Of a stretch of 64,000 bases of DNA, positions 12,601 through 25,547 are shown in pieces (within the stretch, counting starts at the first letter, position 1; the number at the start of each line of letters is the position of its first letter). The position numbers were made by a program, and so were the translations under genes. This DNA is from Dillenia suffruticosa. Taxonomy: Eukaryota > Streptophyta > Magnoliopsida > Dilleniales > Dilleniaceae. The notes under the pieces were generated by a model. That model saw nothing but the letters and a program-made list of their open reading frames with translations. It had not been told where the DNA came from and made no database searches. The stretch lies in the NCBI GenBank assembly GCA_033439265.1, contig JAVTVX010000004.1, positions 24,499,201 to 24,563,200 on the forward strand, written 5' to 3'.

Positions 12601-14610
12601 AATAGTCAATATAAAAGAAAAGTATAAGGTAAAAAAAATAACATCTTTGTAATTATATTAGATTATTTTTTAAAAAATAGTAGCATCATCTTATATTTTA
12701 CCTAAATATTATTTATTTAAAGAGTTTAAATTAACAAAAAAATTATTATTATTATTTTATCTTTAACTCTCTCGGCTAAGGAAAATAGGTAAAAAGAAAG
12801 GTGTTTGCCTCATGAAGAACAACTTTTCTTCTGTCAATCCAGAAAGGAAATTTCGCTATCTTTGATTGCACCGCATGGCAAACTCTAGAAAAACGAGCTG
12901 GTGAAGCTTTTTGTAAAGCGAATCCAACCAAATCTATCCTTGCGTGGCATCCGCAGAAAAAGCAGCATGAAATTATGAATGTCCTTTTGAAATTATATTA
13001 TTACGATAATACCCCCCCCCCGGGCAAAAAAAAAACAAGTACAGCCACCCCTGACTCTGTACCTATCACATGTCTACGTAAAATTATAAATATGCTACTA
13101 TAGTTAAAAAAAAAAACAGAGAAAAAGAATCAAGTCGAACGAACTTTATGTTATATTAATATCAATTAATACTATAAGTATTTTGTACATTGTTATATAA
13201 GGTTTTATATTAATTTATATTTTTCTGTCATAATTCTCAAATATTACAATAAAATGAGACTCAAATTATATTAGCAGAAGAAAGAAGAGGGTAGAGGGTA
13301 GAGGGCCTTTTCACGCCTTACGCCGTGACGTTTATAAAAGAGATTAATGATATCATATAACTTACCCAAAAAAACACCGTAAGAAAAATTTTTAAATAAA
13401 TTTTTAAAAGCTTATCTTATTAATAAAATTATATTATGGAGAAAAATAATGGAAAATGAATATAGAGAGAGAGAGAGAACCAAGTTAATTTAAGTGAAGT
13501 GAGGTGAAACTGACCGACGGTGGCAGAGTGGAAGGTAGTGCTGCCGCCCTTAACACTCAAGCTACCGGTAATGATGGTGCTGGTTCTGCCGTCTCCCACA
13601 AACATTATGTTGGTCTTCTTCTTCGACACTTCCACCTTCTCCTTGTACACTCCCGCCTTTATCTTGATCACGTACCTCTTGCTGCTCTTCTCCGGTGCCG
13701 CCGCCACCGCCTCCGTCACCGTCTTATGGTCTCCGCTCCCGTCCGCCGCCACCACCACGTTCGGCGTCACCGTCGACGACTGCAGAAGCTTCCTGTCCCC
13801 GGCAGAAAGCCAGCTGGGCCAAGTATCATCACTCTCCCCCTCTTCGTTTAGCAGCAGCTTGCGCCCTGCGTTATGGGCATTTTTTGACGAGAGGCGCTGC
13901 TGTTGTTGCTGTTGGGCAACAATGTCTGTGTCCGTCATATTCTTGATCATGGCCAGCGCATTGCTGCACATGCGGTACACGTGCATTTCCCCGTTTACTA
14001 GAGCCTGTCGCACCTTCTTGTCGGCCTCGTCGTGGGAGAAACCGTCTAGGCAAGTCTCCTGGTTGGTCATGGCGGCGCTCATCAGGGTCTTGAGGTCATC
14101 CGCGTGTTGTTTCAACGACTTCTTGTTTGGGTAGCGGTCGAGGTCGTCCTTGGCCTTGCGGAGCTCGTCCAGGGTCTCGTCTATGGTCTCCAGACAGTCG
14201 TGGAGAGCCGTCTTCTCCCTCTTGGATAGGTGGGTGTTGACCTTGATAATCTTCTCCACGGCGAAGTAGTTGTGTTCCACGGCTGTGGTGGTTAGGTTGA
14301 GAGACTTCTCGATCACGTCTTTCTGAGTCAAGATCGGCTTGTCGCCGGCTGCTTCTCCGCTTTCGGATATGGCAGAGTAGCAGAGTTCTGGGTACAATGT
14401 GCTGCTGCACGATGATTTTACAATGATGTGTGCTGCTTCGGAGAGACCGCCAGTGTTGTTGCTTTTGCTGCTCGAGCTGTTTTTGTTGCGGGAGGTTACT
14501 CCTACGGCAATGCCGATAATGGAAGCTACGAGGAGTAATGAGGATAAGGCGACTAAGAAGAGCTTTCTTCTTCTCTTGTTACCCGCCATGAATTCCTTCA
14601 TCTCCTTCAT
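9652..14610 (-). CDS. PME: Pectin methylesterase with inhibitor-like pro-region (type I)
   Basis: The gene has two exons: 14610 down to 13515 and 10343 down to 9652, joined in frame (G/CT, giving ATVAVVGDGF). The intron is 3171 bp with a GTCAGT donor and a GCAG acceptor. The product is about 595 aa (606 aa if the upstream ATG at 14643 is used). Order: a basic N-terminus with a membrane/signal anchor ([18 protein letters not shown]); a PMEI-like pro-region of about 150 residues with paired cysteines; a Gln-rich stretch; two dibasic processing sites (RKLLLNEE and DRKLLQSS); then the catalytic domain. Family residues seen: [22 protein letters not shown] (Asp), [10 protein letters not shown] (Asp), [10 protein letters not shown] (Arg). 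Known: such enzymes de-esterify cell-wall homogalacturonan after Golgi processing at RKLL-like sites. The sequence most resembles the AtPME3 group. It appears intact. The intron holds a LINE relic. Confidence 0.93.
11630..12420 (-). mobile_element. RTE-like LINE fragment in the pectin methylesterase intron
   Basis: The minus strand encodes [20 protein letters not shown], followed by [20 protein letters not shown] and a YVLLYDTEC end (12360-12136). This matches the C-terminal reverse-transcriptase wording of plant RTE-type LINEs (YLGSIIQ...GWLKWR...GVLCD...YGTECW). Further broken homology (a WRKCDS..WDGLGICK-like stretch) continues to about 11930, and a degenerate form of the RTE 3' end (GATCCTAAATTGTT...GTTGTTG) lies near 11640-11700. 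An (ATAAAT)n run splits it at 11711-11744. It is 5'-truncated and non-functional. Confidence 0.7.
11711..11744. repeat. (ATAAAT)n microsatellite
   Basis: Roughly five copies of ATAAAT in a row, inside the LINE relic in the pectin methylesterase intron. Confidence 0.85.
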
Positions 14611-17046
14611 GTTTTGTTTTCTTCTGCAATACGAGTGAAGCAAATGAAGAGGACGGTGGGGATTGGAGTATTGGAGAGGTGTTTCTTATTCTTATCTTGC
14701 GCTCCCCGCTCCCCTAATAGGCAATCTCCTTTTCTTCTGGACTACGATGTGACAGTTGCTTTCTTCTTTTCCTTTAATTTAGTAAGTTTTTTAGTCGCTT
14801 ATGCTAACACAACTAATTATTGAGCCTACGTGGTCTGTTCTTCTTCTCCTGTCAAATCTTTCGCTCCAACTTGCATGATCGATTTTTTTGACAAAAAATG
14901 CTGGTGGGGTACGAATTCTACCACGTACCCTCTTCACACTGTCATCGAAGTTTTTATCACTTTAAAAATATGTAATTTGAATTATAATTTTTTTTATGAT
15001 AATAATATCAAGAATTAATAATTGAAGACTTAATCATAATATGTGACTGCAATTAAAAAGTCGAATTTGTTAGAAACACATGAGTAATAGGATTTTTGCC
15101 GCTAGAATACCATTTTAACACAATTCTCATTTTTTACGTTTCCAGGTCTAAATAGCATGATTTCTATTTATTTAGGTGAAACATTTTCCTTTTGAAACTT
15201 GTGTTCCGTGTTGGATGCTCTGACAAGTGACATTGCTATCCGCATGGCTCATATGGTACACAAGTGGGCGGGCTGAACTTGAAAAAACACCTTTACTTCT
15301 ATATGGAGTCTACAACTACATGATCTTATGGCTATGGTGAAACAGTAAAATGATGCATCCCTACCGTTTTCTTATTATCCGACATATACCTCTGCACACT
15401 GGTGGTGATTGGAACTATAAAAAGGAAATGTCTTCACAAAAATTCCTGCCCCTTACTTTGGTCTTATGTCGGGGGCAGCTGGACTACACTACAAAAGTTT
15501 GGTAAATGGGATCCTCTTTAATACATATGGAAAGCATGTTACGCGAAAATCATCGCACATCAAATGCGCTATTAATTCAGTTTTTCACTCACAATCGATC
15601 CTTTGGGCCACATCTTTCATCTGCTGCAACCTCTTTGTGAGTTGTGACACAACATATCACATGCCTCAACAACCAATTTTGGAGTTTTTCTCTTGTAACC
15701 ATGTGGCCTGGTCTAAGAAAGTTGAGGTTAAGGCAGTGATACGCGACAATTTTAATTTCTTTATGTAAAGAATTAAATTTTTTTTAATTTTCAAAATCTC
15801 ATTTTTTTTAAATATATTATTTTAGTAACATAGGATAAAACAAACTTTCAACACCTGCTCACTTGCTGAAATGTCAAATCTTTTTCGCCATTTTCTCATT
15901 CGTCGAGGTGTGGATTGCCAATGAGGGTGTTTAGAAAAGCTTAACTTATCTTAATTTTATTGAACTTATCTCTATCTCGTTTCTTTTTATTTATAATTAT
16001 TGCAATTCTTTTTAAAAGAATTATAGAATTTTACCAAAAAATTAACATTCTTTTAAAAAAATAAAATTATCATTATATCACTATTTTTTTTTTAAAAAAA
16101 AAACCCAATTTAGTTTCACTTAGATTTAGTTTAAATTTTTTCAAAATATCTCTAATTGCATAAATAATTATACATGACAAGAATATTTTACTCATAATTA
16201 TGTTTTGAGATTTTTGTATTGATTGGATGTACTATACTATGCAATTTGTTCAATATCCATGCTTAGGCTCAGCCTCAAGTTTATCTTAGATTTAATTTAT
16301 TTTTGCTTTATTTTATTTTACTTTACCATTTTTTGACTAAAGCGAAAAAATTTTTAAACATGAAATTTTTTGGAATAGAAATTAAATTTAACTATGAAAA
16401 GAATTAATGTTACTCTTAAATCAATAAGCTTTTATATTGAAATTCTTGCTTGAATTTAGTTGAGTATGATTTTAATTTTTTTTTTTCAAACACATGCTTG
16501 TTTTAATCGCAACCCATATCTAATATATCTAATACTAGGGAAATGGTTTGGAGATAGAGATCAAAGAGCTAGAGAAAACTGAACTCAGGGTAAGGAAAGA
16601 AGATGGAATTACTCTTTTCTTAACTAATGAATTATAATTCAATTGATATCATTTTATTTCCTTTTAAAGTATCAAATTCAAATCTTCCCTATGTATCAAG
16701 AAAAATTACATCAAGTGTGATAAAGCACAAGAAGAGCATCCTCAGATTTCATCCTTTATTAACATGACGTCTAACCAATTGAGTTAATAGGTCAGTAATT
16801 ATTACAAAAAAAAAAAAAAGATTTGATCCTTTATTCTTAAAGGTGATGATACGGCTGGATGCTCTGTGAGTACGTGACTTAGCTGTTCCCTCCATTCTCC
16901 ATTTTTGGCATTGGATTCGGTTTCGCAGATGGATTCCATTGAAAGAAGATGCGAAGCGTGACAAAGTGACTAATTCTCATTCCCCTTACTTCAACTTGGA
17001 CCTACATGCATGTGCGTACATACAATATATACATACTACATAAAAT

Positions 17047-17073
<27 letters not shown>
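17047..17073. repeat. (AC)n microsatellite
   Basis: About 13 uninterrupted AC dinucleotides. Confidence 0.95.
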
Positions 17074-17077
<4 letters not shown>

Positions 17078-18457
17078 CATATCATTTAGCAAAAATTGTG
17101 TTATTGAACTCATCTGGCATTAAATAAAATATCTAATATTAAAAAACTACTGATAAACTAATAATTTAAAACATTTTATTAAAAAAATTAAGTTAAACAT
17201 GCAACACACCTTCTATTTTCTACAAAAAATTTTACTTTAGTTACAAAAGATAACAAACTAAACAATACAGAGTAGAAAAATGGAGATATAGAAAGCCAGG
17301 TTGTGGTTTCCTAAATTGGGCGACACCATGATTCTTTTTCTTAAGGAGAGAGAGCAACACTAAATCATCCTGACTAGACACGGCTAACCCAAGTACGGAG
17401 GCAAGATTTTTCACAGTATTTTCGTTTCCTTTCTAAAAATACAAAACATCCGTTATCATTGATTTGACTGTAAATAAAAAAGGGGAATGGACCCTTGTTC
17501 AACTGTACAGTATAATTTCGCAAAGAATATAGATTGATCCTTTATCATACATATCTTCTCTAACAAGCAAATAAAAAATAAAAAACAAAAAACAATCTAA
17601 GTGAGTCGAAGAAAGCAATTTTCTTTTTTAGCCCTTCAAAGTTGCAATGGACGGCAAAGCAAAAGGATGGCCCTATCACCCCAAGGACCGACCAAAGCAA
17701 CAAGCGGCATATGGACTCATGTGAATTATTTGAAACCAAAGCAACAAGCGGCATATACCCCAAGAAAGAATTATTTTAATTCTCTTTTTCTTTCTTGTGT
17801 TCTTTCGCTTTACTCTTTTTTCTTTTCTTCTTGTATTTTTTCTTTAGCTTTTTGTTGGAAAGAAAATATTTATTTAGTGCACTGGGGAAAATCTATGTGA
17901 TATGGATGGTGACAAACACAAAAAGCGATGCACTAAATCAACACAGGAAACTTGGATGACGGCAATAAATATGGGTAAGAGGGTGGGGGCATTTATTAAC
18001 TAGGATCATAATGGGATGTCAGTGGATTCCATTAGGGGTCCAATGATTTTCCACAACGTGCGTGAACTACACTCATAACGGATTTTTCAAACAATTTTTA
18101 TAAATATTAATATTTGTATAATATTCAAATGTACAATATTGATGACAATTGAATAAAAGTCTAATGATTATAAATTATACACCTAGCAATAATTATGAAA
18201 ATTACGTAATGAAGTATTAGCAACAATTAAAAAAAAAAAGTCATTTGAAAATAGTAGTCAAAAAGAGAGAAAAACAAAAGGGTGGGAGGGGGGTCTCTTT
18301 GGATGCATGCAGTTGTGGGTGCTCATCATTGCCTGCCTTGCAAAGTAAAAGAAGAAAAATAAAAGAAAAAAATGAAGGGAAGGGCCAGCTTGGAGCGCCG
18401 TATCTCGCTCTTTTTCTCTTTAGCCTTCCTTGTGAATTTCCAAAGAAAGAAAAAAAA

Positions 18458-18488
18458 ATATATATATATATATATATAAATAAAGAAA

Positions 18489-18521
<33 letters not shown>
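18458..18521. repeat. Two adjacent (AT)n microsatellites
   Basis: Two AT-dinucleotide runs are separated by AAATAAAGAAAAAA. Apparent open frames across them are low-complexity artefacts. Confidence 0.95.
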
Positions 18522-18523
<2 letters not shown>

Positions 18524-18645
18524 CAACCCAAACGAATAAGGGGGAGGAATGCCAGGAAAGGTTCCCAAATGCACGGTGGGGTGGCGGCTTTTGGGGGGTG
18601 GCCGAGTGGGTTTATGCTGACTAATGCAATGTCTTCCCGTTCCCA

Positions 18646-19050
18646 TGTAACAAACAGCTCAGCTTAAGGCAGAAGACTCCATGTAACAGTTAGGAATATA
18701 GGAAGATAGTTGAGTTAGTTGAATTGTAACTGTAATCTGTTGTGAGCAGTTACGAGGGCAGTTAGGAGTTACAGAGGGAGCTAGCCTCTAAATACCTGTA
18801 AGAGTGCAAAAGAAGGGCATTGAGAAATCATTCTGAATTCTAGCCTTCACTTTCTTCTTTCTTCTCTCACTTTCTCTCTTCCTCCTTCCCCTTCTCTATT
18901 CCTTTATACTTCTTTACAAACCTCTATCTGCAGTATACTCAGCATGATCTGCAAGTTGCATTGCTGAGTATCATCCCTAAAAACATTAGTAGTTGGCACT
19001 TGTCGACTTACTCTATTGCTTCAAGTTGACACCCACCCTAGACTGTTACA
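18646..19050 (+). repeat. 5' LTR of the chromovirus
   Basis: Starts TGTAACAAACAGCTC and ends CCCTAGACTGTTACA. Length is 405 bp. It contains a long CT-rich stretch (TTCTTTCTTCTCTCACTT) downstream of the likely promoter. Confidence 0.92.
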
Positions 19051-22000
19051 AATTTGGTATCAGAGCTCTCAGATTCTTGGCCACAGTGAAACAATGGCGG
19101 AAGGAACTAGACAAAAAACTCAAGATGCAAAAACAGAAGAGCTTAAGTTGTACATGGACAAAAAGATAGAGGAAGGTGGACCAGAGAATAGACCAGAAAT
19201 TGGATGTTTTCTTGGCCAAGTTAGAAGCACGTTTCGGTGATAACTTGAAGAAACTACAAGGAGAAAAAGAGGCAGCGACCACTGCAGATCAAAATCTGAA
19301 TTCTCCACTTCTTCCTACTCCCAACGAAGCGAGAATAAGAATAGATGGAGAACATTTCTTCAACAAGAAAGATACTCAGCTTCGAAACATGATACTTCAT
19401 CAACCGAGAGTTGAGCTACCTGTCTTTTCTGGAGATAATCTATACATGTGGATCAGAAAATGCAATAAGTTCTTTGCAATTTATCAGGTATCTCATCATC
19501 AAAAAACTGAGTTAATAGAAATGTATATCAAAGGAAAAGCTGAAATTTGGTATTAAGGACTCAAAAAGATAAAGAAAGAAATAGAATGGGATGAATTTTC
19601 CAGTCTGTTGTGTCAAAGATTTGAAACTAAAGGAATGCAAGATGAAGTAGAGGAATTTAATAAGCTCTAACAACATGGGTCCTTAACTGAATACCAAGAG
19701 AAGTTTGAGAAATTGTGGGGATTAATGCTGCATAAAAATTTCTGGTTAACTGAGTCTTATTTCATTTCAAGCTTTATAAGTGGAGTCAAAGAAGACATTA
19801 AACCGGTACTGAGAATGATGAAGCCCACCACTCTCATTCAAGCTTTCGAAATAGCTACCCTACAAGAACAGTCCTTGGAGTTATCAAGGAAAGGAAGGAT
19901 CAGTATGAGCAAGCAGGGGAGGAATTGGGAAGGTAATATTGGAGTCAAAACTCCTTCAGGATTTAACAGTCCTACAGTTCCAACAGAAGGAATGAATAAG
20001 AATGCACAAGGGAGTAATGTTTTGGGGAGTTACTGGCCCAAAATAACTTCACAAGAATTACACCATAGAAGGAGTAATAATCTTTGTTTTAAGTGTGGGG
20101 AAAGATTTACTCCAGGACATAGATGCAGATTTAAACATTTGAACTTCATCTTAGCTGCTGAAGATGAAGGGAGAAATGAACTTACTGAAGACGAAAAGAA
20201 AGAAGAGGACAAGAAACAAGCTGACATTGAGGAGGGTATGCAAATCTCTCTGTGTGCATTATCCAGCTCTATGAGGAGACAAATGATAGCATTGCAAGGA
20301 GCATTATATGGACTGGAGATCACTATTCTGATAGACACAGGAAGCTCTAATAGTTTTCTACACCAAAGAACAGCAACCAAATTGAAGTTGTCAGTGGAAT
20401 CAGCTGAAAAGTTGCATGCAGAGATTGTAGATGGAAGCAGGATCACCAGTTCTACCAAAGTGCAACATGTGAAATGGTCCATTCAGAAGTACACCTTCTC
20501 CTTTGATTTAAGAGTAATAATTCTAGGAAGGTGGGATATTATATTAGGTGTGGATTGGATGTAAAATTATAGTCCCATCACATTTGATTTTAAAAGGCTA
20601 CAAGTCAGTTTCTGGTGTGAAGGAAATGAGGTTGTTTTAGAAGGGACAGTAGAGCAACCTTAATCAAATTAGTAAGAGGAAAGGCTACTAAGAGATTCAG
20701 ACAGCAACAGCTACATAATTGTGTTGCTCTAGAAGTAACCAATGAACCTAAGGAAGCAGAAATTGAACTTCCAGAAGAAATCTCGGTAGTACTTTCTGAG
20801 TTTAAGGAAGTGTTTGAAATTCCTAATAACCTTCCACCAAAAAGAACACAAGACCACTCTATTCTCTTAAAACCTGAAGCTCAACCTTTCAAACTTAAGC
20901 CATATAGATACCCTCACTCTCAAAAGACAGAAATAGAGAAGCAAGTACAAGAGATGTTAGATCATGGCACTATTAGACATAGCAATAGCCTATTCGCACC
21001 TCCTGTTTTGCTGGTAAAAAAAAAATGGAACATGGTATTTTTGTATGGATTATAGGTAACTCAATTCACTGATCACCAAGGATAAATACCCCATTCCCAA
21101 TATAGATAAATAGTTGGATGAATTACATGACTCTAAAGTTTTCTCTAAGATAGATCTTAGAGTTGGCTACCATTAGATAAGAGTCAAGCCTTGTGATATG
21201 GAGAAGACAGTCTTCCAAACTCACCATGGTCATTTTGAGTTCTTGGTTATGCCTTTTGGATTGACAAATGCCCCAACCACATTCCAATCTCTAATGAATT
21301 GCATTTTCAGCCACTTCTGAGGAAGTCAGTTCTAGTCTTCTTCGATGATATATTGATCTATAGTCTAGATATTTTTACTCATGCTCAACACCTCAAGGCT
21401 GTGCTTTTGACACTTCAACACCATGAACTCTTTGCTAAGCTATCCAAATGTATTTTTGCATAACCACAAGTAGAATATTTAGGGCATGTGATGACTGCAG
21501 AAGAAGTGAAGATGGATTCCCAGATCTTCATGGCCTACTCCCAAATCTGTCAAATCCTTGAGAGGGTTCTTGGGACTTACTGGATATTACAGGAGATTTG
21601 TGAAGGGCTATGGTATAATAACTAGGCTTTTGAATGATCTTTTGAAGAAAGATAATTTTCTGTGGTCAGAACAAGCTGAGATAGCTTTTAATCAACTGAA
21701 GACAGCCATGAGCACAGCACCTGTTATACGGCTGCCTGATTTTTCCAAGCCTTTTATTGTGGAAACTGATACTTGCTCTTTAGGATGGGGAGCAGTATTG
21801 ACGCAAGAAGGGCAGCCTATAGCATACTTGAGAAAGACATTGGGCCCTAAGAGTAGGGGATTGTCCATTTATGAGAAAGAATTATTAGCTGTGGTGATGG
21901 CTGTAACTAAGTGGAGACACTACTTGATTGGTCACCATTTCATAATTAGAACTGACCATCAAAGTCTCAAGTATTTGATGGAACAGAAGCTTACCACTTC

Positions 22001-23595
22001 ATTGCAGTACAAATGGCTAGCCAAACTACTGGGAATGGATTATGAAATACAATATAAAAAGGGGACTGAGAATAAGGTAGCAGATACTTTATCAACAAGA
22101 GGACTCCAAGAGGAAGAAGAAATAGAATCCACTCTCTCTGCTATAACCACAGTATAGCCAGTTTGGATATTAGAAGTACAGCAAAGTTACGAGCTAGATG
22201 AAGACTGTCAAAGTATTATAGCACAATTGACTCTGCAACCTGACTGTAAACCTGAATTTCAATATAAAGATGGTATCTTGAAATACAAAAGGAAGATCAT
22301 GGTAGGCAAAGGAAATCAGCTCAGACAAATAATAGTACAACAAATGCATAGTTCAGCCACAGGAGGACATTCAGGGCAGTTGGAAACTTTACAGAGAGTC
22401 AAGTCTATGTTCTATTGGCCAGCAATGAAGGAAACAGTTAATGAATTAGTTTGAGAATGTGATATTTGTCAGAGAAATAAGCATAAAAACTTACCATATC
22501 CAGGCTTGCTTCAACCTCTTCCTGTTCCTACTCAAGCATGGTCACAAGTCAGCATGGACTTCATGGAGGGGTTACCTGAATCTCATGGTTTCAATACCAT
22601 TCTTGTGGTAATTGACAAGCTTACAAAATTTGGCCACTTCATGGCTTTGCAGCATCCATATTCTGCAAGCAAAGTAGCACAATTATTCCTTGACAACATT
22701 TTTAAGCTACATGGCCTTCCTGATTCTATTATATCTGATACGGATAGGATTTTCACCAGCCTATTTTGGAAAGAAATGTTCAGACTTATGGGAATTCAAC
22801 TCAAAATGAGTAGTGCTTACCATCCTCAAACTGATGGGCAAAGTGAGAGGTTGAATCAATGTGTCGAATGCTACCTCAGATGCATGTCTTCTGACGGGCC
22901 TGCAAGATGGTTTCAATGGTTAAGCTTGACAGAGTGGTGGTACAATACAAACTACCACAGCAGCCTTCACATGACACCATTTGAGGCTTTATATGGTTAC
23001 CAACCGAGGCAGCTACCAATGGGGCCTTATGCAGAGTCTGTTACACCTGCTACGGTAGACTTCATTAAGAACAAACAAGCAATGCTTCAGATTCTGCGAG
23101 ATCACCTGCACAAAGCTCAGAACATGATGAAATTATATGCTGATCAGCATAGAACAGAAAGAGAGTTTAAGGTTGGGGATATGGTCTACTTAAAATTGTA
23201 ACCCTATAGGCAAAACTCAGTGGAGTTACGGAAACAACTTAAGTTGTCGTCGAAATTCTATGGCCCATTCCAAGTGATTGCAAGGGTGGGAAGCGTAGCT
23301 TATAAACTGCAATTACCTCCTGAATAAAAAATACACTCAATGTTTCATGTGTCACTATTAAAAAAAACGATTGGTTCTACACAATCTGCAATGCCTCAGC
23401 TTCCATTGTTGGGATCAGATAACCAGGTACTGGTTGAACCAGAGGCAGTTCTGAAGAGAAAAGTCATCTAGAGAAATAACAAGTCTGTTACTCAAGTATC
23501 GATCAAGTGGATTAATCTGAGTTTGGAAGAATCAAAACTCAATTTCCAGGTTTCAATCCTTGAGGACAAGGATTACTTTCAAAGGAGGGCATACT

Positions 23596-23999
23596 TGTAA
23601 CAAACATCTCAGCTTAAGGCAAAAGACTTCATGTAACAGTTAGAAATATAGGAAGATAGTTGAGTTAGTTGACTTGTAACTGTAATCTGTTGTGAGTAGT
23701 TAGGAGGGTAGTTAGGAGTTACAAAGAGAGCTAGCCTCTAAATACCTGTAAGAGTACAGAAGAAGGTATTGAGAAATCATTCTGAATTCTAGCCTTCTCT
23801 TTCTTCTTTCTTCTCTTACTTTCTCTCTTCCTCCTTCCCCTTCTCTATCCCTTTCTACTTCTTTACAAACCTCTATCTGCAGTATACTCAGCATGATCTG
23901 CAAGTTGCATTGCTGAGTATCATCCCTGAAAACATTAGTAGTTGGCACTTGTCAACTTACTCTATTGCTTCAAGTCGACACCCACCCTAGACTGTTACA
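23596..23999 (+). repeat. 3' LTR of the chromovirus
   Basis: Starts TGTAACAAACATCTC and ends CCCTAGACTGTTACA. Length is 404 bp. It is about 95% identical to the 5' LTR by eye, and is preceded by a purine-rich stretch (TCAAAGGAGGGC). Confidence 0.92.
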
Positions 24000-24004
24000 T
24001 CCCA

Positions 24005-25547
24005 CCCCACTCCCACTTCAGCCTCGCTCATCTCCCATTCAAACTGGTTGTGCTCCTTCCAAGGATAATGACGTGCGTGACTGTCGCCAATGAAAACCGC
24101 GACGAAAATATCCTCAAGACGTTTTTATTTATTTATTTATTTTTTATTTACAAAACTATTTTGATATTAATTCATATTTTTTTTAAAAAAACAATATTAA
24201 GTGTACGAAAGTATTTTATTTTAACCAAAATAAATATTATGTGAAATAATAAAAATGTCATACTTACAAATTAATACTTGGGTATAATATTATTTGTTTA
24301 ATTAATATGATATTTAATTTTGATAAAATGGTTCAAATTTTTTTTTTTATTTGTGCAACAACCGATAAATAATATATATTAATTTTAATAGAATGAAGAC
24401 CGCTTTATTTCAAATAAATGACATAGCTTATATTTGTTCCACGTGAATTGGGGGGTTGTCATACGTATTGTCAGTATTTTGATTAAGGCAGAGAGGAAAA
24501 AATTATAAAACTATATTATGATTATAATAAAGTAGTGATGGTATTATTTAACTAATTAATATAATCACGAGGGGTGGCTGTAGTATCCATCACTTCACGA
24601 TTATTTTAATGTTCATTGGGCCACCATTTTATTGAAACAATATAACTAGAGGACTGTTACGCTAATTTAACCAGCCGATCACACAGGCTCTCTTTGATAC
24701 AAATCAATATCTTCCCGGTCTATGATTTTTGTCTGCTAACCGATTGCATCGAACTTTACTTGTCAAGAACTCTACTTGTCGACTACACGTTTTAAGAAAG
24801 TTTCTGGTCTAGGTTTATGATCAACTGATGTTTGTTGATTAATGAATGTGAACTTTATGGGTCCTTAAGCAACTATGGACTCGAACAACCCAAAGAAAAC
24901 AAACAAAGACTCAACCAGCCTCGGAGATAATCACCAAGGTTTGGAGAAAACAATAAGAAAATACTAAAAACTAGGAAGGCTACGAAGAAGTAAGAACACA
25001 AATTAAATGAAAACGGGTGTCGGTGAAGGTTCAAATGTCTACTTTTGTTGCAAAAGCTCTACTTTTTTTATAATGTTAGGAAAGTTAAGGAATCCTTTTT
25101 AGAACATCTAAATCAGCATCACAGTCTGCCCTTCTCCAATCCTGTCCGGCTTCCTTAATCATTATCCTTTGTTATTCAAATCCGAATTCGAGAAAAACCA
25201 AGCACATCGGTTCAACAGACTCCCTTCAACCAATAACTCCGGTAGCCGACGAATTGAACTCCTACTTGGGCACTAATTCACCCACATGGCTTCCCCCAAT
25301 TGCAAATAACCCCCACCCCCCCGCCCCCCCCCCCCCCCCCCCAAAAAAAAAAACCTTATCGACTTCTGATTGCTATCGTGGCTTTATCGCTCAAATTTTG
25401 GTGTTTACTGGAACCTTTTTCAACGTGTACATGTGCAACAATGATTGACTAAAATTTCTCCCCGCTCTCTTGTTTCTCAGTTTCCTTTTGTTTTGTCTCT
25501 ATTTCTTTTATTGTTACAAAAAAAGACAACAACTACCGATACTTGTT
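24005..25547. other. AT-rich intergenic spacer with a long C tract
   Basis: No gene is supported. Short TTTA repeats lie near 24121-24150. A C-rich tract (about 25311-25342, broken by a single A and a single G) runs directly into an A tract, giving a strongly strand-asymmetric homopolymer junction. Confidence 0.5.

Larger units (their letters stand above)
14644..18645. other. Intergenic region between the pectin methylesterase gene and the chromovirus
   Basis: No gene is supported in these 4 kb. The first few hundred bases are the upstream region of the pectin methylesterase gene. Simple repeats include (AC)n at 17047-17073 and two (AT)n runs at 18458-18478 and 18492-18521. A 22-bp direct repeat starting ACCAAAGCAACAAGCGGC occurs twice, about 47 bp apart (near 17691 and 17738). 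The open frames found here (such as 15466-15768) show no recognisable family features. Confidence 0.5.
18646..23999 (+). mobile_element. Ty3/gypsy chromovirus, probably Reina lineage, both LTRs present
   Basis: A 5.35-kb element is bounded by TG...CA LTRs (18646-19050 and 23596-23999) and flanked by the 5-bp duplication TCCCA (18641-18645, 24000-24004). A primer site TGGTATCAGAGC (tRNA-Met type) lies just after the 5' LTR. Parts in order: gag from about 19094 with a zinc-knuckle-like CFKCGERF...GHRC near 20090; protease with LIDTGSSNSF near 20330; reverse transcriptase about 20860-21540; RNase H about 21750-22090; integrase about 22350-23200 (AYHPQTDGQSERLN); and a chromodomain-like end at about 23420-23590. 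Small size, short LTRs and the chromodomain point to Reina. The LTRs differ at about 20 of 404 positions, suggesting an insertion in the low millions of years. Coding capacity is broken by several interruptions. Confidence 0.9.

Noticed and set aside
13520-14134. Plus-strand frame of 204 codons opposite the pectin methylesterase exon
   Set aside because: It is the antisense shadow of a confirmed coding exon with a catalytic domain downstream; no independent features.
18245-18667. 140-codon frame over the AT repeats
   Set aside because: Low-complexity translation (Tyr-Ile repeats) of microsatellites.
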